A DNA stretch of 29,066 nucleotides from Reticulitermes lucifugus (GCA_026260175.1 JAKCWW010006665.1:2629-31694); one strand, 5' to 3'; shown: positions 23,301 to 28,532, counted from the first letter of the stretch. Notes: a model not told the origin generated them from the letters alone. Program-made: numbers and translations.

Positions 23301-26300
23301 ATCTCTAATAACTTTTGGTGAGAATTTTGAATTTTCTAGATGCGGCAGATCTTCTGTCTTTATGAGCTCATACTTCTGCACTATTCCATCCAGATGGTAG
23401 CACATCACCAGCTCTGGCACGTTGCACATCAAGTTATCAAGCCAGTAGTCAATCCCTGTCAGCACACTGATTGGTTTCAACATGTCCCTGCATAAGCAAT
23501 AAAAGTGAATAACCATATTCAGATTATTCCCCATTTTTATACAACAAGGAGGTTCTTTACTTCTTCAAGACTGCCTGTCATCAGACCCTATTTTGAGAAC
23601 AGCTAAACGCAGCCCACAACCTCCCACACTAATTCCTTAACATTCATTTTAATGATATCCTCCCACCTATGCCTAGGTCTTCCAAATAATCTCTTCCCTT
23701 AAGATTATACAATTAAAACTTTGTGTTCATATTGCATGTTACCAATACATGCTACATACTCTAAAAAGTTCTTTAATTTTTTGTGGGTTATTTAACAATG
23801 CTACTAGTATCAAAGACTACACAATGTAGAAAGACAGGGAAACTGATGAGTCTTCATTCATACTATTGTGATGATAATAAAACAAAGAAAAAGACACCGT
23901 CGATCACAACTAAGGATGTTTATGATATATATATGCGAAACTTGCCTGCAACATGTTTCAGCCAAAATGGGCCATTGTTAGGTAATACACACGTCAAAAT
24001 ATACTAAGAAGAATTACTGCACTCTAATCGTCATCCAATCAGTATTTCACCTGAACACCACATCTCTTATTTAAAAACTGCTTACAGTAAAGAACCCTCA
24101 ACTTAACTCTCTACGCACTGCTCACCAGCACTGCTGTGTCACCAGTGATACACATTTCTACTGAAGCCATGACACACAACATGCACTTCCCTTTGCACAT
24201 AAAAATCCCCCCACCTCAGGTGCCCCATACTAATGAAATAACACAGCAATGATCTGTGCAAGAGGTGTAGAACATTTTAATAGCCCAAACAGAAGCAGCT
24301 GTGTAAGCCAGCAAGACAAGTCTCAGTACATGGAGTGGCCGAAGCCACTTGAAACCTACGTAAAATTTGAGATTCTGACAGCAATGTTGCTGAGAATTCA
24401 GATCTTCCAGGATGTGAAATTGTATCAGGTGAGTGGTTCCTGACATTTTCAAGTACCACTTAACAACCCTGAAGATAAAGGCACTACATTCCTTCAAAAT
24501 CCCAGGAACCACTCAACTGATGCAGTATCACATCTCAAAGGCCTGACTGTACTTAAAACCTGGCACTTGAAAGGCTAAGCCATATTTATTTATCAGAATA
24601 TATGATTGATTATTCTTTAGGTGAATGTTACACTTCTCTATTAAATCCACAGTTATGTTGCACCAAAACAGAAATGACAAGATAACAGCAAATTATGAAT
24701 TTGGAATGGCACAGTCAGCGGACTTGGCTGCGTTAAGGTACAGGTCCAGCAGCTGTCTGCAGGCACAAAAAAACTGTGATATTTTCCTTTTGCATGACAT
24801 CGAAACATACCTGAGTCTCAGACTGATACAGGGGTGAGTTGTACCCCCAAATATGGGCATATCTGTACCAATGAGCATCTGGATATCCTCGAATGTCCAC
24901 ACAACATTGCGGGCAAATTTGTGTTTTGACCTTGGGTCAGGCAGGTTTTCCTCTGGCCTTGGCTCTGGCAATGGTGGCCAAGCCTCACAAAAACAGAAAA
25001 AAATTCAAAATACTATTTCTTAATTGATGAAAATTTGCAATGTAAAAAGTTGGTATTACAAAGCAGTACATCAAACATTTCTTTTACTCAACTAATTCAC
25101 GACTGAGTGCTAATACACTCTGTACATGGCACAAAACAAACAATATTTGAGAGTCAAGAGATCAACAAGGTCTGACCAAATGATGGTTCAAGGCCTTCTT
25201 TTAACAATTATCACACTATGCATGAAATATCATGCTAGAAATACTGGCCCTGCTGGTCTCAGTTTATATGGTGTTTGACAAGATCAGTGAAAACTCTCCT
25301 GCAGTTAAGCTGTTTGTATGATGCAATATTTGAGGTTGTCACAGCACTGTTGCTGTAGATTCAAATCTTCAAGGATGTTACACTGTGTCCTTGTTTAGCT
25401 ATTCCCAATGTTTCAAAGGATTGTAGTGTCTTCAAAACATCAGCAACTAGTTGCTCAACAACACCGCATTACATGCAAGAGGACACAGATTTTGAAAGCA
25501 TCATATTGCTTATGTACCACACCCAAGAAGGCAGAAATTATAAGATTCCTTGTTCAGCTTCAAAAATACTCACTGTGGTCACAGGGACTGGCAGAGGAGT
25601 GTCAATGTGCTGCTGGTCCTGTATCTCGTCCTTTTGATTCTCTGGTTCTGCCACAGCTAGACTATGATACAAAAACTTCGACAACAACGTCTTCTGTTGC
25701 AGAACACAACGGCTTTTGTTCTTATGGAACAACCCCTTCTCCTGTTAACAGACACATTAAGCCTTATGTGTTCAACGGTTATGTACTTCTAAAGACAGAC
25801 ATTTCAATATGATCACTAGGATACACAGTATTTACTCCACAATTTACGTGTTTTTCAAAAGAAAACTTGTGCCTGAAACGTTTGGCGAACAAAATAAGCA
25901 AACATTGTTTTTCAGAGTATAAGTTTATGCATTAAGACTGAGATTAAGACAATGATGGCTTCATAATGTCAAGGAACAGATGAGCTGTGTGATTAAAAAA
26001 AAATCAGAGTCCCCACTCTTTTGTACGTAATTTTATAAACATAACTTAGAGCTATGCAGAGTACCTGTTATATTCCTCCATGTATATTATATTTCACTCC
26101 TACTGACACTTTACCTTGTCACTCAAGGATTTTAAAACATGATCAAAGAAAAATTTCTTCAGCCACTCCCACTCTGTTTCAGCAGTCCGCAGCAGGTGTT
26201 TGTGGATGTCGAATTCATCAATAAGCAGAGTGTTCTCAATCCGATGAACCATCATACTGACCTTAAAAAAAACAGACACAAAAACTGAACTTTTGCAATA

Positions 26301-27768
26301 CCAGTACCTGATACTATGGGAAAAGACTTCAGCCCCCTTCACTTTGACACCATGAAATTGATACAAACATGGAAAAAACAATGACAGCAACAAGCATTAA
26401 ATCAGCTTACAATGAGCTGATGACTGGCACAAACAATTTACAAAAGTCCGAACATCACTTACAACAAACCATCAATCACCGTCCTCATGATAAAACACAC
26501 TAAATCACTGTGCACTGCTGTAGAGGTACGGAATCTTTCACCCAACAAGGTATGTTGGGTTAGTTAACATCAGTCACAAGGCACCATCTGTGGAAAGATC
26601 TTCCAAACAACATGAAAACAAAGGGCCACCCCTAAAATTACTTGATGCTAACTTTAACCTTTCAAAGGCCCATGTTCGCATTAGGAAACGCACATGGGAA
26701 AACACCCCTAAAAGTTAATTTTACATTTTTAGGCAACAACAGAAGTTACTGCATTTTTAAGACATGCTGCATAATCTCTATTTTATTTTCCACAAAATGC
26801 TATTCATTTCATAATTTTATCTTTTTCTGTTCAAATAATACATTTTTCACAAACTATGTACTAAATTTAAATACCCAGCCCAGTAGGATAAAGGCTAAAC
26901 TTATTTGTTCTGTAACACTGTATTAATTCACTGATATCCTGACTGCCTGTTGTTCTGTTCTAAGGAAAAGGACATTGTATGAACTTTGCTAATGCAACAT
27001 TTTCTGTCCAGCAGAAAATGACAAATTGTTGACATTTAGGAGGAGCTGACAGCCTTCACCTTTAGGGCCAAATTGAGCAGTGAAGGAAAGCAATTTGGTT
27101 ACATAAGCAGGCGGTATATCAGACCCACAAGAAAGAAAGAGAAGGCTAACACGCATGCTGGGCAAAGAGACCAGTGAATAGGAAATGTAGTAAAACGGCC
27201 CTTTTAAGATCTGCAAGTCAGTTGGTATTACAAAAAGCTATATCTTCTGTGCACTCACAAAGCACAATGTTGCAAAACTCTCTCAACTCCAGTTCAAGCA
27301 ATGTGGGATATGGCTTTGTAGAAAATTCTTCCCACATGATCACCCACACCAGTGCTGATAATGTACAATGTCACTTAACTTTCTCTGGCGTGAGTTGATC
27401 CGTGAGGGACAAAATGGTGGGATCCCTGTGAGGCTGACAGCAGGTGGGGTAGGGTGGAAATGGAAGAAAGAGAGTAGGGAATGGTGATCCGCCAATCATT
27501 CCAATCAAATGCCATGACACTCCCTTAAAACTGGCCAGAACTGCCTTCTTCCATATCCTTTTCAATTAAAAATTCACATCATCGTAAAATTCAATGTCAC
27601 ACAACCTAGGCAGCTGAAAAAGGATGATTAAATGAACTTCCAAACAATCACAAGAAACTCACCGGCCCTTTGCTGTATGGAATCTTCAAAAGTTTCTTTA
27701 TATTCTCTGCATCAGACACTACATCCACTTCGCCCACACAATCCAGAAACATGTGAGCCATCCGGAAA
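5241..27768 (-). CDS. EDRF1: EDRF1 orthologue, 18 coding exons visible, 5' end outside window
   Basis: Coding span of an 18-exon gene; the exons are listed separately. Spliced, it gives 1277 residues in one open frame, against about 1240 for the whole vertebrate protein. The first ~100 residues, with the start codon, are not in the window. Identification rests on colinear matches along the whole length to EDRF1 as I remember it: DVVSDAENIKKLLKIPYSK, VHRIENTLLIDEFDI, WTFEDIQMLIGTDMPIFGG, GIDYWLDNLMCNVPELVMC, HTYWLFK, VKLYDLTSLC, LLYSNTGRLMRMCA, ALKYCDVD, FRAATIHHRLASLYH and LRVQMERVALSEFQ. EDRF1 is known in vertebrates as a nuclear protein influencing globin-gene expression, with TPR-type helices in its C-terminal half. 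Insects lack erythroid cells, so the older, shared role is not defined by this sequence. Orthology is strong; function in this organism is inference. No signal peptide or membrane segment is seen. Confidence 0.95.
5590..5780. mobile_element. Fold-back MITE, family A, copy 3 (EDRF1 intron 17)
   Basis: Both arms are present: GGTCTTCAGAGATGTGACAC and GTTTTGAAGGACTGTAGTGC on the left, ATACAGCATCACATCTCACA on the right. Intronic, about 200 bp upstream of the acceptor of exon 18. Confidence 0.75.
5781..6231. other. Rest of EDRF1 intron 17
   Basis: Mostly unassigned. At about 6070-6190 the plus strand reads YFPTGKRDVGRRRKR, a stop, then more open frame. This loosely resembles the basic C-terminal tail of some non-LTR reverse transcriptases and may be a decayed fragment (weak). 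Confidence 0.3.
6232..6829 (-). CDS. EDRF1: EDRF1 coding exon 17 (longest exon, acidic insert)
   Basis: 598 bp, finishing Asn1028 and encoding residues 1029-1226 plus two bases of Glu1227. Acceptor GTAATTTTCAG, donor GTAAGT. The start (YAGKLKSLQMALEFLLQCHP) and end (LVQLLEQRLQFVLRTLTKL) match conserved C-terminal helices of EDRF1. About 130 residues between them are rich in D, E, S, T and C, and probably disordered. The codon after the donor would read TAA, so reading through gives a slightly shorter protein ending KKDKE; splicing to exon 18 restores the conserved tail. Confidence 0.94.
6889..7000. mobile_element. hAT-like MITE end, truncated
   Basis: CAGGGGTCTCAAACATGTGG is typical of hAT/Charlie-type terminal repeats (CAGGGGTCTCAAAC followed by GGC-rich sequence). 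I found no inverted partner or 8-bp duplication, so only one end may survive. Lies 60 bp upstream of the acceptor of exon 17. Confidence 0.35.
7022..7209 (-). mobile_element. Non-LTR retrotransposon 3' fragment, copy 1
   Basis: On the minus strand the frame reads EGKRPLDRPRCRLEDNIKMD then WEIVDWIYLAQYRDR. This is the typical C-terminal end of an insect RTE/CR1-like reverse transcriptase (G-R-P-R-x-R-W-E-D-x-I-K-M-D). The frame breaks after YRDR, yet DNA similarity to the copies at 18088-18258 and 22213-22365 continues. Dead 5'-truncated copy in EDRF1 intron 16. Confidence 0.7.
7360..7517 (-). CDS. EDRF1: EDRF1 coding exon 16
   Basis: 158 bp, finishing Arg975 and encoding residues 976-1027 plus one base of Asn1028. 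Acceptor TGTGTTACAG, donor GTATGT. Encodes DARHKNMLMLSRLHYEKSSR and LEFLRVQMERVALSEFQAQ, matching vertebrate LLRVQLERVAFAEFQ. A SINE begins only about 35 bp upstream of the acceptor (see 7550-7812). Confidence 0.95.
7550..7812 (-). mobile_element. tRNA-derived SINE beside the exon 16 acceptor
   Basis: On the minus strand it starts GGGAGAGCTTAGTCAGAGAG, with a decayed B box GGACTGATTCC (rc of 7744-7754). The body has CCCAGCCTCCTGTGCTC and TTAAGAATGAGTGGAGCT, ending in CACCTTTCCCC. The body matches the SINEs at 27982-28222 and 28290-28532. It sits in sense orientation in intron 15, and its tail ends about 35 bp before the exon 16 splice acceptor. Confidence 0.75.
8157..8294. mobile_element. Family B palindromic element, near-complete fold-back
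   Basis: Left arm from TTTCAGGCTTCCGCCGC through TTCTTCTGGGATATTACGC and TCGTGTGGTAA. The right arm is its inverse (TTACCACATGAC to TAATATCCCAGAAGAGCGCAG). The loop is about 4 bp, so almost the whole element is one hairpin. GATGAAGATGTT occurs directly at both sides (8152-8163 and 8283-8294), possibly a target duplication. Intron 15 of EDRF1. Confidence 0.75.
8443..8612. mobile_element. Fold-back MITE, family A, copy 4 (intron 15)
   Basis: Diverged copy: CTTCAGGTCTCCTGGAATGT, ACGTTTCAAATGACACATTA and CCTTCATCTTCATGGTCAGG on the left, AACCCAGAAGACTTGAATTC on the right. Confidence 0.65.
8613..9354. other. EDRF1 intron 15, unassigned part
   Basis: AT-rich intronic DNA with a (TA)n microsatellite at 9058-9081 followed by a C-rich stretch. 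No exon or element recognised. Confidence 0.45.
9058..9081. repeat. (TA)12 microsatellite
   Basis: Uninterrupted TA dinucleotides, about 24 bp, within intron 15. Confidence 0.9.
9355..9503. mobile_element. MITE with ~25-bp inverted ends, family C
   Basis: Left end ACCATGCTTACCCAAATATA followed by AGATAACCCCC; right end TTGTCTTATATTTGGGTAAA followed by TATGGT. The ends are inverted copies with about three mismatches. No coding capacity. A decayed relative lies at 14145-14325. Intron 15, 210 bp upstream of exon 15's donor on the gene strand's far side. Confidence 0.75.
9714..9868 (-). CDS. EDRF1: EDRF1 coding exon 15
   Basis: 155 bp (residues 924-974 plus two bases of Arg975). Acceptor AATTCTGTCAG, donor GTAAGA. 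Encodes an acidic helix (EEAEREVAEYLMKALKYCDV), then YQFRAATIHHRLASLYHKSY. Strong match to the vertebrate LKYCDVD and YRAATIHHRLASMYH blocks. Confidence 0.96.
9869..10719. other. EDRF1 intron 14, unassigned part
   Basis: No exon found. CAGTGTCTCAAATTGTGGGA at about 10367 resembles a hAT terminal sequence, but it has no partner. Confidence 0.4.
10720..10942. mobile_element. Fold-back MITE, family A, copy 5 (intron 14)
   Basis: Left arm GGGTTAGTGGTTCCTGACAT, TTCAAAGGAATATAGTGCCT; right arm GGGAACCACTTACCCAGTAA, CACAGCATCATGTCTTC. The centre (ATCCTAGATGAATCTAGTAT) is itself partly palindromic. Confidence 0.75.
11243..11346. mobile_element. Fold-back MITE, family A, copy 6, internally deleted
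   Basis: Left arm GAGGATTCTTCTGGTACATA to GGTCAGTGGTTCCCAGTGTT runs straight into the right-arm end CAGTGTCACACCCCAGAAGA. The middle is missing. Intron 14. Confidence 0.65.
11631..11777 (-). CDS. EDRF1: EDRF1 coding exon 14
   Basis: 147 bp, 49 codons (residues 875-923), phase 0 at both ends. Acceptor TATTTTTTAG, donor GTAATT. Encodes ALSSYQKALQIL, WDTVLWELSTTLFTMATILQ and DFPTRTNK. It matches the vertebrate TPR-like helix VWDSVNWELSTTYFTMATLLQ. Confidence 0.94.
11778..12110. other. EDRF1: GC-AG intron 13 of EDRF1
   Basis: 333 bp. On the minus strand it begins GCGAGTATCTG and ends TATTTTTTAG. The frames on either side join in phase 0 at a site conserved in vertebrate EDRF1 protein (YNK/A). 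No transposon was recognised inside. Confidence 0.85.
12111..12370 (-). CDS. EDRF1: EDRF1 coding exon 13, with a GC donor
   Basis: 260 bp, finishing Ala788 and encoding residues 789-874; ends in phase 0. Acceptor TTCTCGTAG. The exon begins with a coiled, Gln/Arg-rich helix (RYQEEMNHRRQQQ), then FSAVNDEANLALLYSNTGRL and ERHFYNK. The downstream boundary reads AAG/GCGAGT: the protein must leave the exon after FYNK, because exon 14 begins ALSSYQKAL, matching vertebrate YYNKAIDYYLKAL. No GT in frame does this, so a GC-AG intron is required. Confidence 0.92.
12473..13009. repeat. Family B element plus tandem array, 98-bp period, with assembly gap
   Basis: The first unit (12473-12605, 133 bp) is a full fold-back like 8157-8294. 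From 12606 a shortened 98-bp unit lacking the hairpin loop repeats head to tail (AAAATCATCAACAC at 12604 and 12702, and again at 12996). The copies on both sides of the N run are in exact register, three periods apart. It lies in intron 12. Open frames that cross it are artefacts. Confidence 0.85.
12716..12941. other. Assembly gap (226 N)
   Basis: Run of N inside the 98-bp array. It would hold about 2.3 further units if its stated size is right. Confidence 0.98.
13010..13878. other. EDRF1 intron 12, unassigned part
   Basis: Holds a (TG)9 microsatellite at 13121-13138 and a short C tract near 13670. No exon or element recognised. Confidence 0.45.
13121..13138. repeat. (TG)n microsatellite
   Basis: Nine uninterrupted TG units, preceded by an imperfect TGTGTGCGAG. 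Confidence 0.85.
13879..14055 (-). CDS. EDRF1: EDRF1 coding exon 12
   Basis: 177 bp, finishing Lys729 and encoding residues 730-787 plus one base of Ala788. Acceptor TTACTTGCAG, donor GTAATG. Encodes a helix pair ending LQRRLGNIHNELGVLHMNLA, equivalent to vertebrate VLKRMGNIRNEIGVFYMNQA. This is a TPR-like repeat. Confidence 0.94.
14145..14325. mobile_element. Decayed family C MITE (intron 11)
   Basis: ACATATTTTCCTAAGTGTAA, GATGATCCCCCTTCAAAATC at the left and ATCTTTTATTCAGATAAAGC, CTAAATATG at the right follow the pattern of the copy at 9355-9503, including a shared CTACACAGAACRT word. Both ends are degenerate. Confidence 0.5.
14326..14795. other. EDRF1 intron 11, unassigned part
   Basis: No exon or element recognised. 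Confidence 0.4.
14796..15053 (-). CDS. EDRF1: EDRF1 coding exon 11
   Basis: 258 bp, finishing Gly643 and encoding residues 644-728 plus one base of Lys729. The acceptor region reads TTGCAGGTAG. Only the first AG (exon starting at 15053) gives the frame for RSLHYIGHVLRLLAALGSS; the second AG would shift it. Donor GTGAGT. It aligns in position with vertebrate RALRYIKLALQ and the diverged helices after it. Confidence 0.9.
15127..15337. mobile_element. Fold-back MITE, family A, copy 7 (intron 10)
   Basis: Near full length: TCATGTGATGCTGTGCCACT, GTTGCCTTCACCTTTAAGGG on the left; ACTCACCCAACCACATAGCA, TCACATCCCAGAAGACTTAA on the right. Confidence 0.8.
15338..16487. other. EDRF1 intron 10, unassigned part
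   Basis: A 144-codon plus-strand frame (16073-16507) ends inside exon 10 on the opposite strand. It has no recognisable domain and looks like chance. Nothing else assigned. Confidence 0.4.
16488..16917 (-). CDS. EDRF1: EDRF1 coding exon 10 (divergent, basic, disordered)
   Basis: 430 bp (residues 500-642 plus one base of Gly643). Acceptor GGAACATTTCAG, donor GTAAGA. Pro/Lys-rich start (PMPYSPLSPQKENEKQPK), then RKKKK at residues 553-557, which could act as a nuclear localisation signal (inference). Only the last ~40 residues (WNIHLKTLLYEKACLVYVTL, then DYISEKYG) align with vertebrate EDRF1, at the LKSSKAYYVLSDAAMSLQKYG helices. The middle is lineage-specific. The open frame and both splice sites support it. 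Confidence 0.9.
16982..17290. mobile_element. pogo/Tigger-type MITE with TA target duplication
   Basis: 309 bp. Ends are CAGGCGTTCCCCGCTTATTC and the inverse of GAAAAGCAGGGGACGCCTG, with TA at 16980-16981 and 17291-17292. CAGG-type ends and a TA duplication are features of pogo/Tigger (Tc1/mariner superfamily) elements. Inside, TAAATAACACACTATATAT occurs twice, 42 bp apart. No transposase. Intron 9, only 65 bp upstream of exon 10's acceptor. Confidence 0.82.
17660..17817. mobile_element. piggyBac-type MITE 1, TTAA-flanked
   Basis: TTAA at 17660-17663 and 17814-17817 enclose 150 bp with perfect 11-bp inverted ends, CCCTTTGGCAC and GTGCCAAAGGG. The TTAA duplication and the CCC/GGG ends fit the piggyBac superfamily. 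Subterminal GTTATGT words are also inverted. Non-coding. Intron 9. Confidence 0.85.
17818..18087. other. Intron 9 spacer
   Basis: No recognised element. Confidence 0.4.
18088..18258 (-). mobile_element. Non-LTR retrotransposon 3' end, copy 2
   Basis: On the minus strand: DLAEDRDRWRALVNAVMNLR, then VP, an in-frame stop, NAGNFLSS and a terminal stop, followed by a 3' UTR beginning ACGACTTGTCAGCTTCTC. Same family as 7022-7209, 22213-22365 and 23605-23705. The internal stop (where copy 3 has Gln) shows it is dead. Confidence 0.75.
18351..18669. mobile_element. piggyBac-type MITE 2, TTAA-flanked
   Basis: TTAA at 18347-18350 and 18670-18673 enclose 319 bp. Ends are CACTTTTACTGCC and the inverse of GGCAGTGAAAGTG, 12 of 13 matching. 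The inside is AT-rich and non-coding. It ends 82 bp before the donor of exon 9. A different family from 17660-17817, since the ends differ. Confidence 0.8.
18752..18999 (-). CDS. EDRF1: EDRF1 coding exon 9
   Basis: 248 bp, finishing Gly417 and encoding residues 418-499; ends in phase 0. Acceptor TTCTCTTGTAG, donor GTGTGT. Serine-rich start, then PPPVCGGVEERCKMALQHVA and a Leu/Gln-rich helix (LGLQCLQYLDSS). This parallels vertebrate FPVCHDTEERCRLVLSYVLEGLK. The tail EKSSFQ is variable. Confidence 0.92.
19000..19919. other. EDRF1 intron 8, unassigned part
   Basis: Long open stretches (for instance 19239-19568, plus strand, 109 codons) have no domain I recognise and no splice-site context. The GC-richer segment 19080-19560 may be an old transposon, but I could not find its ends. 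Confidence 0.35.
19928..20422. mobile_element. Non-autonomous hAT element with 8-bp target duplication
   Basis: Perfect direct repeat CACTAATG at 19920-19927 and 20423-20430 flanks a 495-bp element. Ends are TAGGCCTGCACAAC and the inverse of GTTGTTCAGGCCTG (CAGGCCTGAACAAC). An 8-bp duplication and YAG-type ends define the hAT superfamily. CATGCGGCCC near the left end is usual in such MITEs. No transposase frame. Intron 8. Confidence 0.88.
20595..20769 (-). CDS. EDRF1: EDRF1 coding exon 8
   Basis: 175 bp (residues 359-416 plus one base of Gly417). Acceptor TTATTTTTCAG, donor GTAATG. It begins IVTSAHYMLSDLYVP, matching vertebrate IIASANYMLSELF. It continues as an acidic, low-complexity segment (DEDCDNG, EDDGDG), in the position of the Glu/Asp-rich region of vertebrate EDRF1. 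Confidence 0.94.
20770..21508. other. EDRF1 intron 7
   Basis: 739 bp. I see no repeat family or additional exon. Confidence 0.5.
21509..21617 (-). CDS. EDRF1: EDRF1 coding exon 7
   Basis: 109 bp, finishing Arg322 and encoding residues 323-358. Acceptor TTTTTTAAG, donor GTAATA. Encodes VARNMRN, a variable linker, then GTIRMLLKNCLALLAKEKYPQ, equivalent to vertebrate GTIRTLLLNCLKLLDKSRHPQ. The frame stays open past the donor for another 18 codons, so intron retention would not truncate at once. The match resumes in exon 8, which fixes the splice. Confidence 0.94.
21738..21840. mobile_element. Fold-back MITE, family A, copy 8 (left arm only)
   Basis: GTCTTCCGGGATGTGACGCT, GGTTCCTGATGTTTTGAAGG, CACAGTGCCTTCATCTTCAA, GGGTCAACGGATCC. 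This is the cleanest left arm in the window; the right arm is absent. Intron 6. Confidence 0.75.
22213..22365 (+). mobile_element. Non-LTR retrotransposon 3' end, copy 3
   Basis: Plus strand: QDRDRWRVLVNLVMNFQVPQ, then NAGNSSTS and TGA at 22299-22301, followed by a UTR starting GGACCTGTTAGCTTCTCAGG. The open frame continues upstream to about 22077 but loses similarity, so the element is 5'-truncated near 22213. Antisense to EDRF1 in intron 6. Confidence 0.72.
22551..22662 (-). CDS. EDRF1: EDRF1 coding exon 6
   Basis: 112 bp (residues 285-321 plus two bases of Arg322). Acceptor TGTTGTAG, donor GTGAGT. Encodes DDEVVKLYDLTSLC and NPFTVPVAMLLYR, matching the vertebrate VKLYDLTTLC and NPFTMPVAILLYK segments in order. 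Confidence 0.95.
22663..23227. other. EDRF1 intron 5
   Basis: 565 bp with no recognised element or extra exon. Confidence 0.45.
23228..23487 (-). CDS. EDRF1: EDRF1 coding exon 5 (most conserved block)
   Basis: 260 bp (residues 198-284 plus one base of Gly285). Acceptor CTTATGCAG, donor GTGAGT. It carries the signature of the family, LTGIDYWLDNLMCNVPELVM, then DGIVQKYELIKTEDLPHLEN, VAQNILSFLKSN and HTYWLFK. By eye this is the exon closest to the vertebrate protein, and it is the best probe for confirming the gene. Confidence 0.97.
23605..23705 (-). mobile_element. Non-LTR retrotransposon fragment, copy 4
   Basis: Minus strand frame GKRLFGRPRHRWEDIIKMNV then KELVWEVVGCV and a stop. It matches the same region as copy 1 but keeps the RPRHRWED core better. 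Intron 4. Confidence 0.7.
23706..24359. other. EDRF1 intron 4, unassigned part
   Basis: No exon or element recognised. Confidence 0.4.
24360..24548. mobile_element. Fold-back MITE, family A, copy 9 (intron 4)
   Basis: Both arms: ATTCAGATCTTCCAGGATGT, GTGAGTGGTTCCTGACATTT on the left; CCAGGAACCACTCAACTGAT, GCAGTATCACATCTCA on the right. It also preserves the outer AATTTGAGATTCTGACAGCA, seen again in copy 10. Confidence 0.78.
24811..24983 (-). CDS. EDRF1: EDRF1 coding exon 4
   Basis: 173 bp (residues 141-197 plus two bases of Arg198). Acceptor TTTTTGTGAG, donor GTATGT. A Pro-rich start (AWPPLPEPRP) leads into the highly conserved NVVWTFEDIQMLIGTDMPIF, then HPCISLRLR. The Arg codon is split AG/G with exon 5. 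A GAG rather than CAG acceptor is used, but it keeps frame and has a long pyrimidine tract. Confidence 0.94.
25328..25485. mobile_element. Fold-back MITE, family A, copy 10 (intron 3)
   Basis: Starts ATTTGAGGTTGTCACAGCAC, then TAGATTCAAATCTTCAAGGA and TTTCAAAGGATTGTAGTGTC, with a partial right arm (TCAACAACACCGCATTACAT). Confidence 0.68.
25574..25741 (-). CDS. EDRF1: EDRF1 coding exon 3
   Basis: 168 bp, 56 codons (residues 85-140), phase 0 at both ends. Acceptor CTGTTAACAG, donor GTGAGT. It starts basic (FHKNKSRCVLQQKTLLSKFL), like the KKKSKEHWYQKAILSKFLYY stretch of the vertebrate protein. It then becomes a polar, probably disordered linker rich in E, Q, D and P. Confidence 0.93.
25742..26114. 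other. EDRF1 intron 2
   Basis: 373 bp, AT-rich, nothing recognised. Confidence 0.5.
26115..26261 (-). CDS. EDRF1: EDRF1 coding exon 2
   Basis: 147 bp, 49 codons (residues 36-84), phase 0 at both ends. Acceptor TTTTTTTTAAG, donor GTAAAG. Encodes VSMMVHRIENTLLIDEFDI, followed by a Trp/Phe-rich helix (WEWLKKFFFDHVL). This matches the EDRF1 block that reads MAVHRIG-TLLLDELDI in vertebrates. Confidence 0.95.
26262..27662. other. EDRF1 intron 1 of those visible
   Basis: 1401 bp. No repeat shared with the rest of the window and no extra exon that keeps frame between DVVSD-bearing exon 1 and exon 2. Confidence 0.45.
27663..27768 (-). CDS. EDRF1: EDRF1 coding exon 1 of those visible (internal exon)
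   Basis: 106 bp. Acceptor AAATTTCAG before 27768, donor GTGAGT after 27663. The first base completes a codon begun in an exon outside the window; 35 full codons follow (residues 1-35 as numbered here). It encodes the conserved stretch ending DAENIKKLLKIPYSKGP, which in vertebrate EDRF1 sits roughly 100 residues from the N terminus. That position is why I infer at least one missing upstream exon. Confidence 0.92.
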
Positions 27769-27981
27769 CTGAAATTTGCATATGACATAAAGATAACACA
27801 GTCTGTACAGGGACATCTGATTCAGAAACTCTGGCCTAACATTCCAACCACATTTTCAAATTCTAACTCAATGCAACAGTATTCACTGTTGGCTCTGGCA
27901 CATACCACCAATAACAAGTTCTGGTACAAACTATTAACCTGCTTTCATTTAAACGCTTAAAATGTCTATGGCAAGACTTGC

Positions 27982-28222
27982 AGGGATAGCACAGTCAGCA
28001 TAGCGACTGGCTACAGGCTGGACGGTCCGGGGATCGAATCCCGGTGGGGGCGAGATTTTCAGCACCCATCCAGACCAGCCCTGGGGCCTACCCAGCCTCC
28101 TGTACAATGGGTACCGGGTCGTTCCCAGGGGTAAAGCGGCCGGGGCGTGGCGTTGACCACCCACCCCCCATCCGGTCCTTCATGGCCTGTTCTAGGGAGA
28201 ACATTACCTTTACCTTCATATA
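27982..28222 (+). mobile_element. tRNA-derived SINE, best-preserved copy
   Basis: Plus strand: A-box-like GGGATAGCACAGTCAGCATA, B box GGATCGAATCC at 28031-28041, body CCCAGCCTCCTGTACAATGG, GGTACCGGGTCGTTCCCAGG and a tail TTACCTTTACC. Pol III promoter elements, a tRNA-unrelated body and a short repeated tail define a SINE. It is antisense to EDRF1 and upstream of the first visible exon. Confidence 0.82.
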
Positions 28223-28289
28223 ATTCAATGGACCAATTCTGTGCATACTTTCCACTAGTACAAACAATGCTAAAGTTGTTCCTGTCCAT

Positions 28290-28532
28290 ACTACAGAGGC
28301 ATGGAGGAGGAGCAGAGGTTGAGCTCCATTCATTCTTAAACTCAGTACTAAACAGACATGGTCAACTTCGGGCACTTTATCCCCTGGGAAATAACCCACT
28401 GTATCCACTGAACAGGAGGCTGGCTGGACTCCAGAGCTGGTCTATACATTTTGGAAAAGAAAAAAACTCTTGCCCCTGCCAGGAATCAAACCGCAGATCG
28501 TCCAGACCATAACCTAGTCACTATAGTCCCTG
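28290..28532 (-). mobile_element. tRNA-derived SINE, inverted copy
   Basis: Minus strand: head CATTGCAGGGACTATAGTGA, B box GGTTTGATTCC (rc of 28482-28492), body CCAGCCTCCTGTTCAGTGG and TTAAGAATGAATGGAGCTCA, end CCTCCATGCCTCTG. It lies head-on to the SINE at 27982-28222, so transcripts through the pair could form double-stranded RNA. Confidence 0.78.

Noticed and set aside
27982..28055. Possible tRNA gene on the plus strand
   Set aside because: A-box-like and B-box sequences are present, but the sequence continues into a SINE body shared with two other loci.
28088..28512. Overlapping open frames on both strands
   Set aside because: They are readings of two SINE copies.
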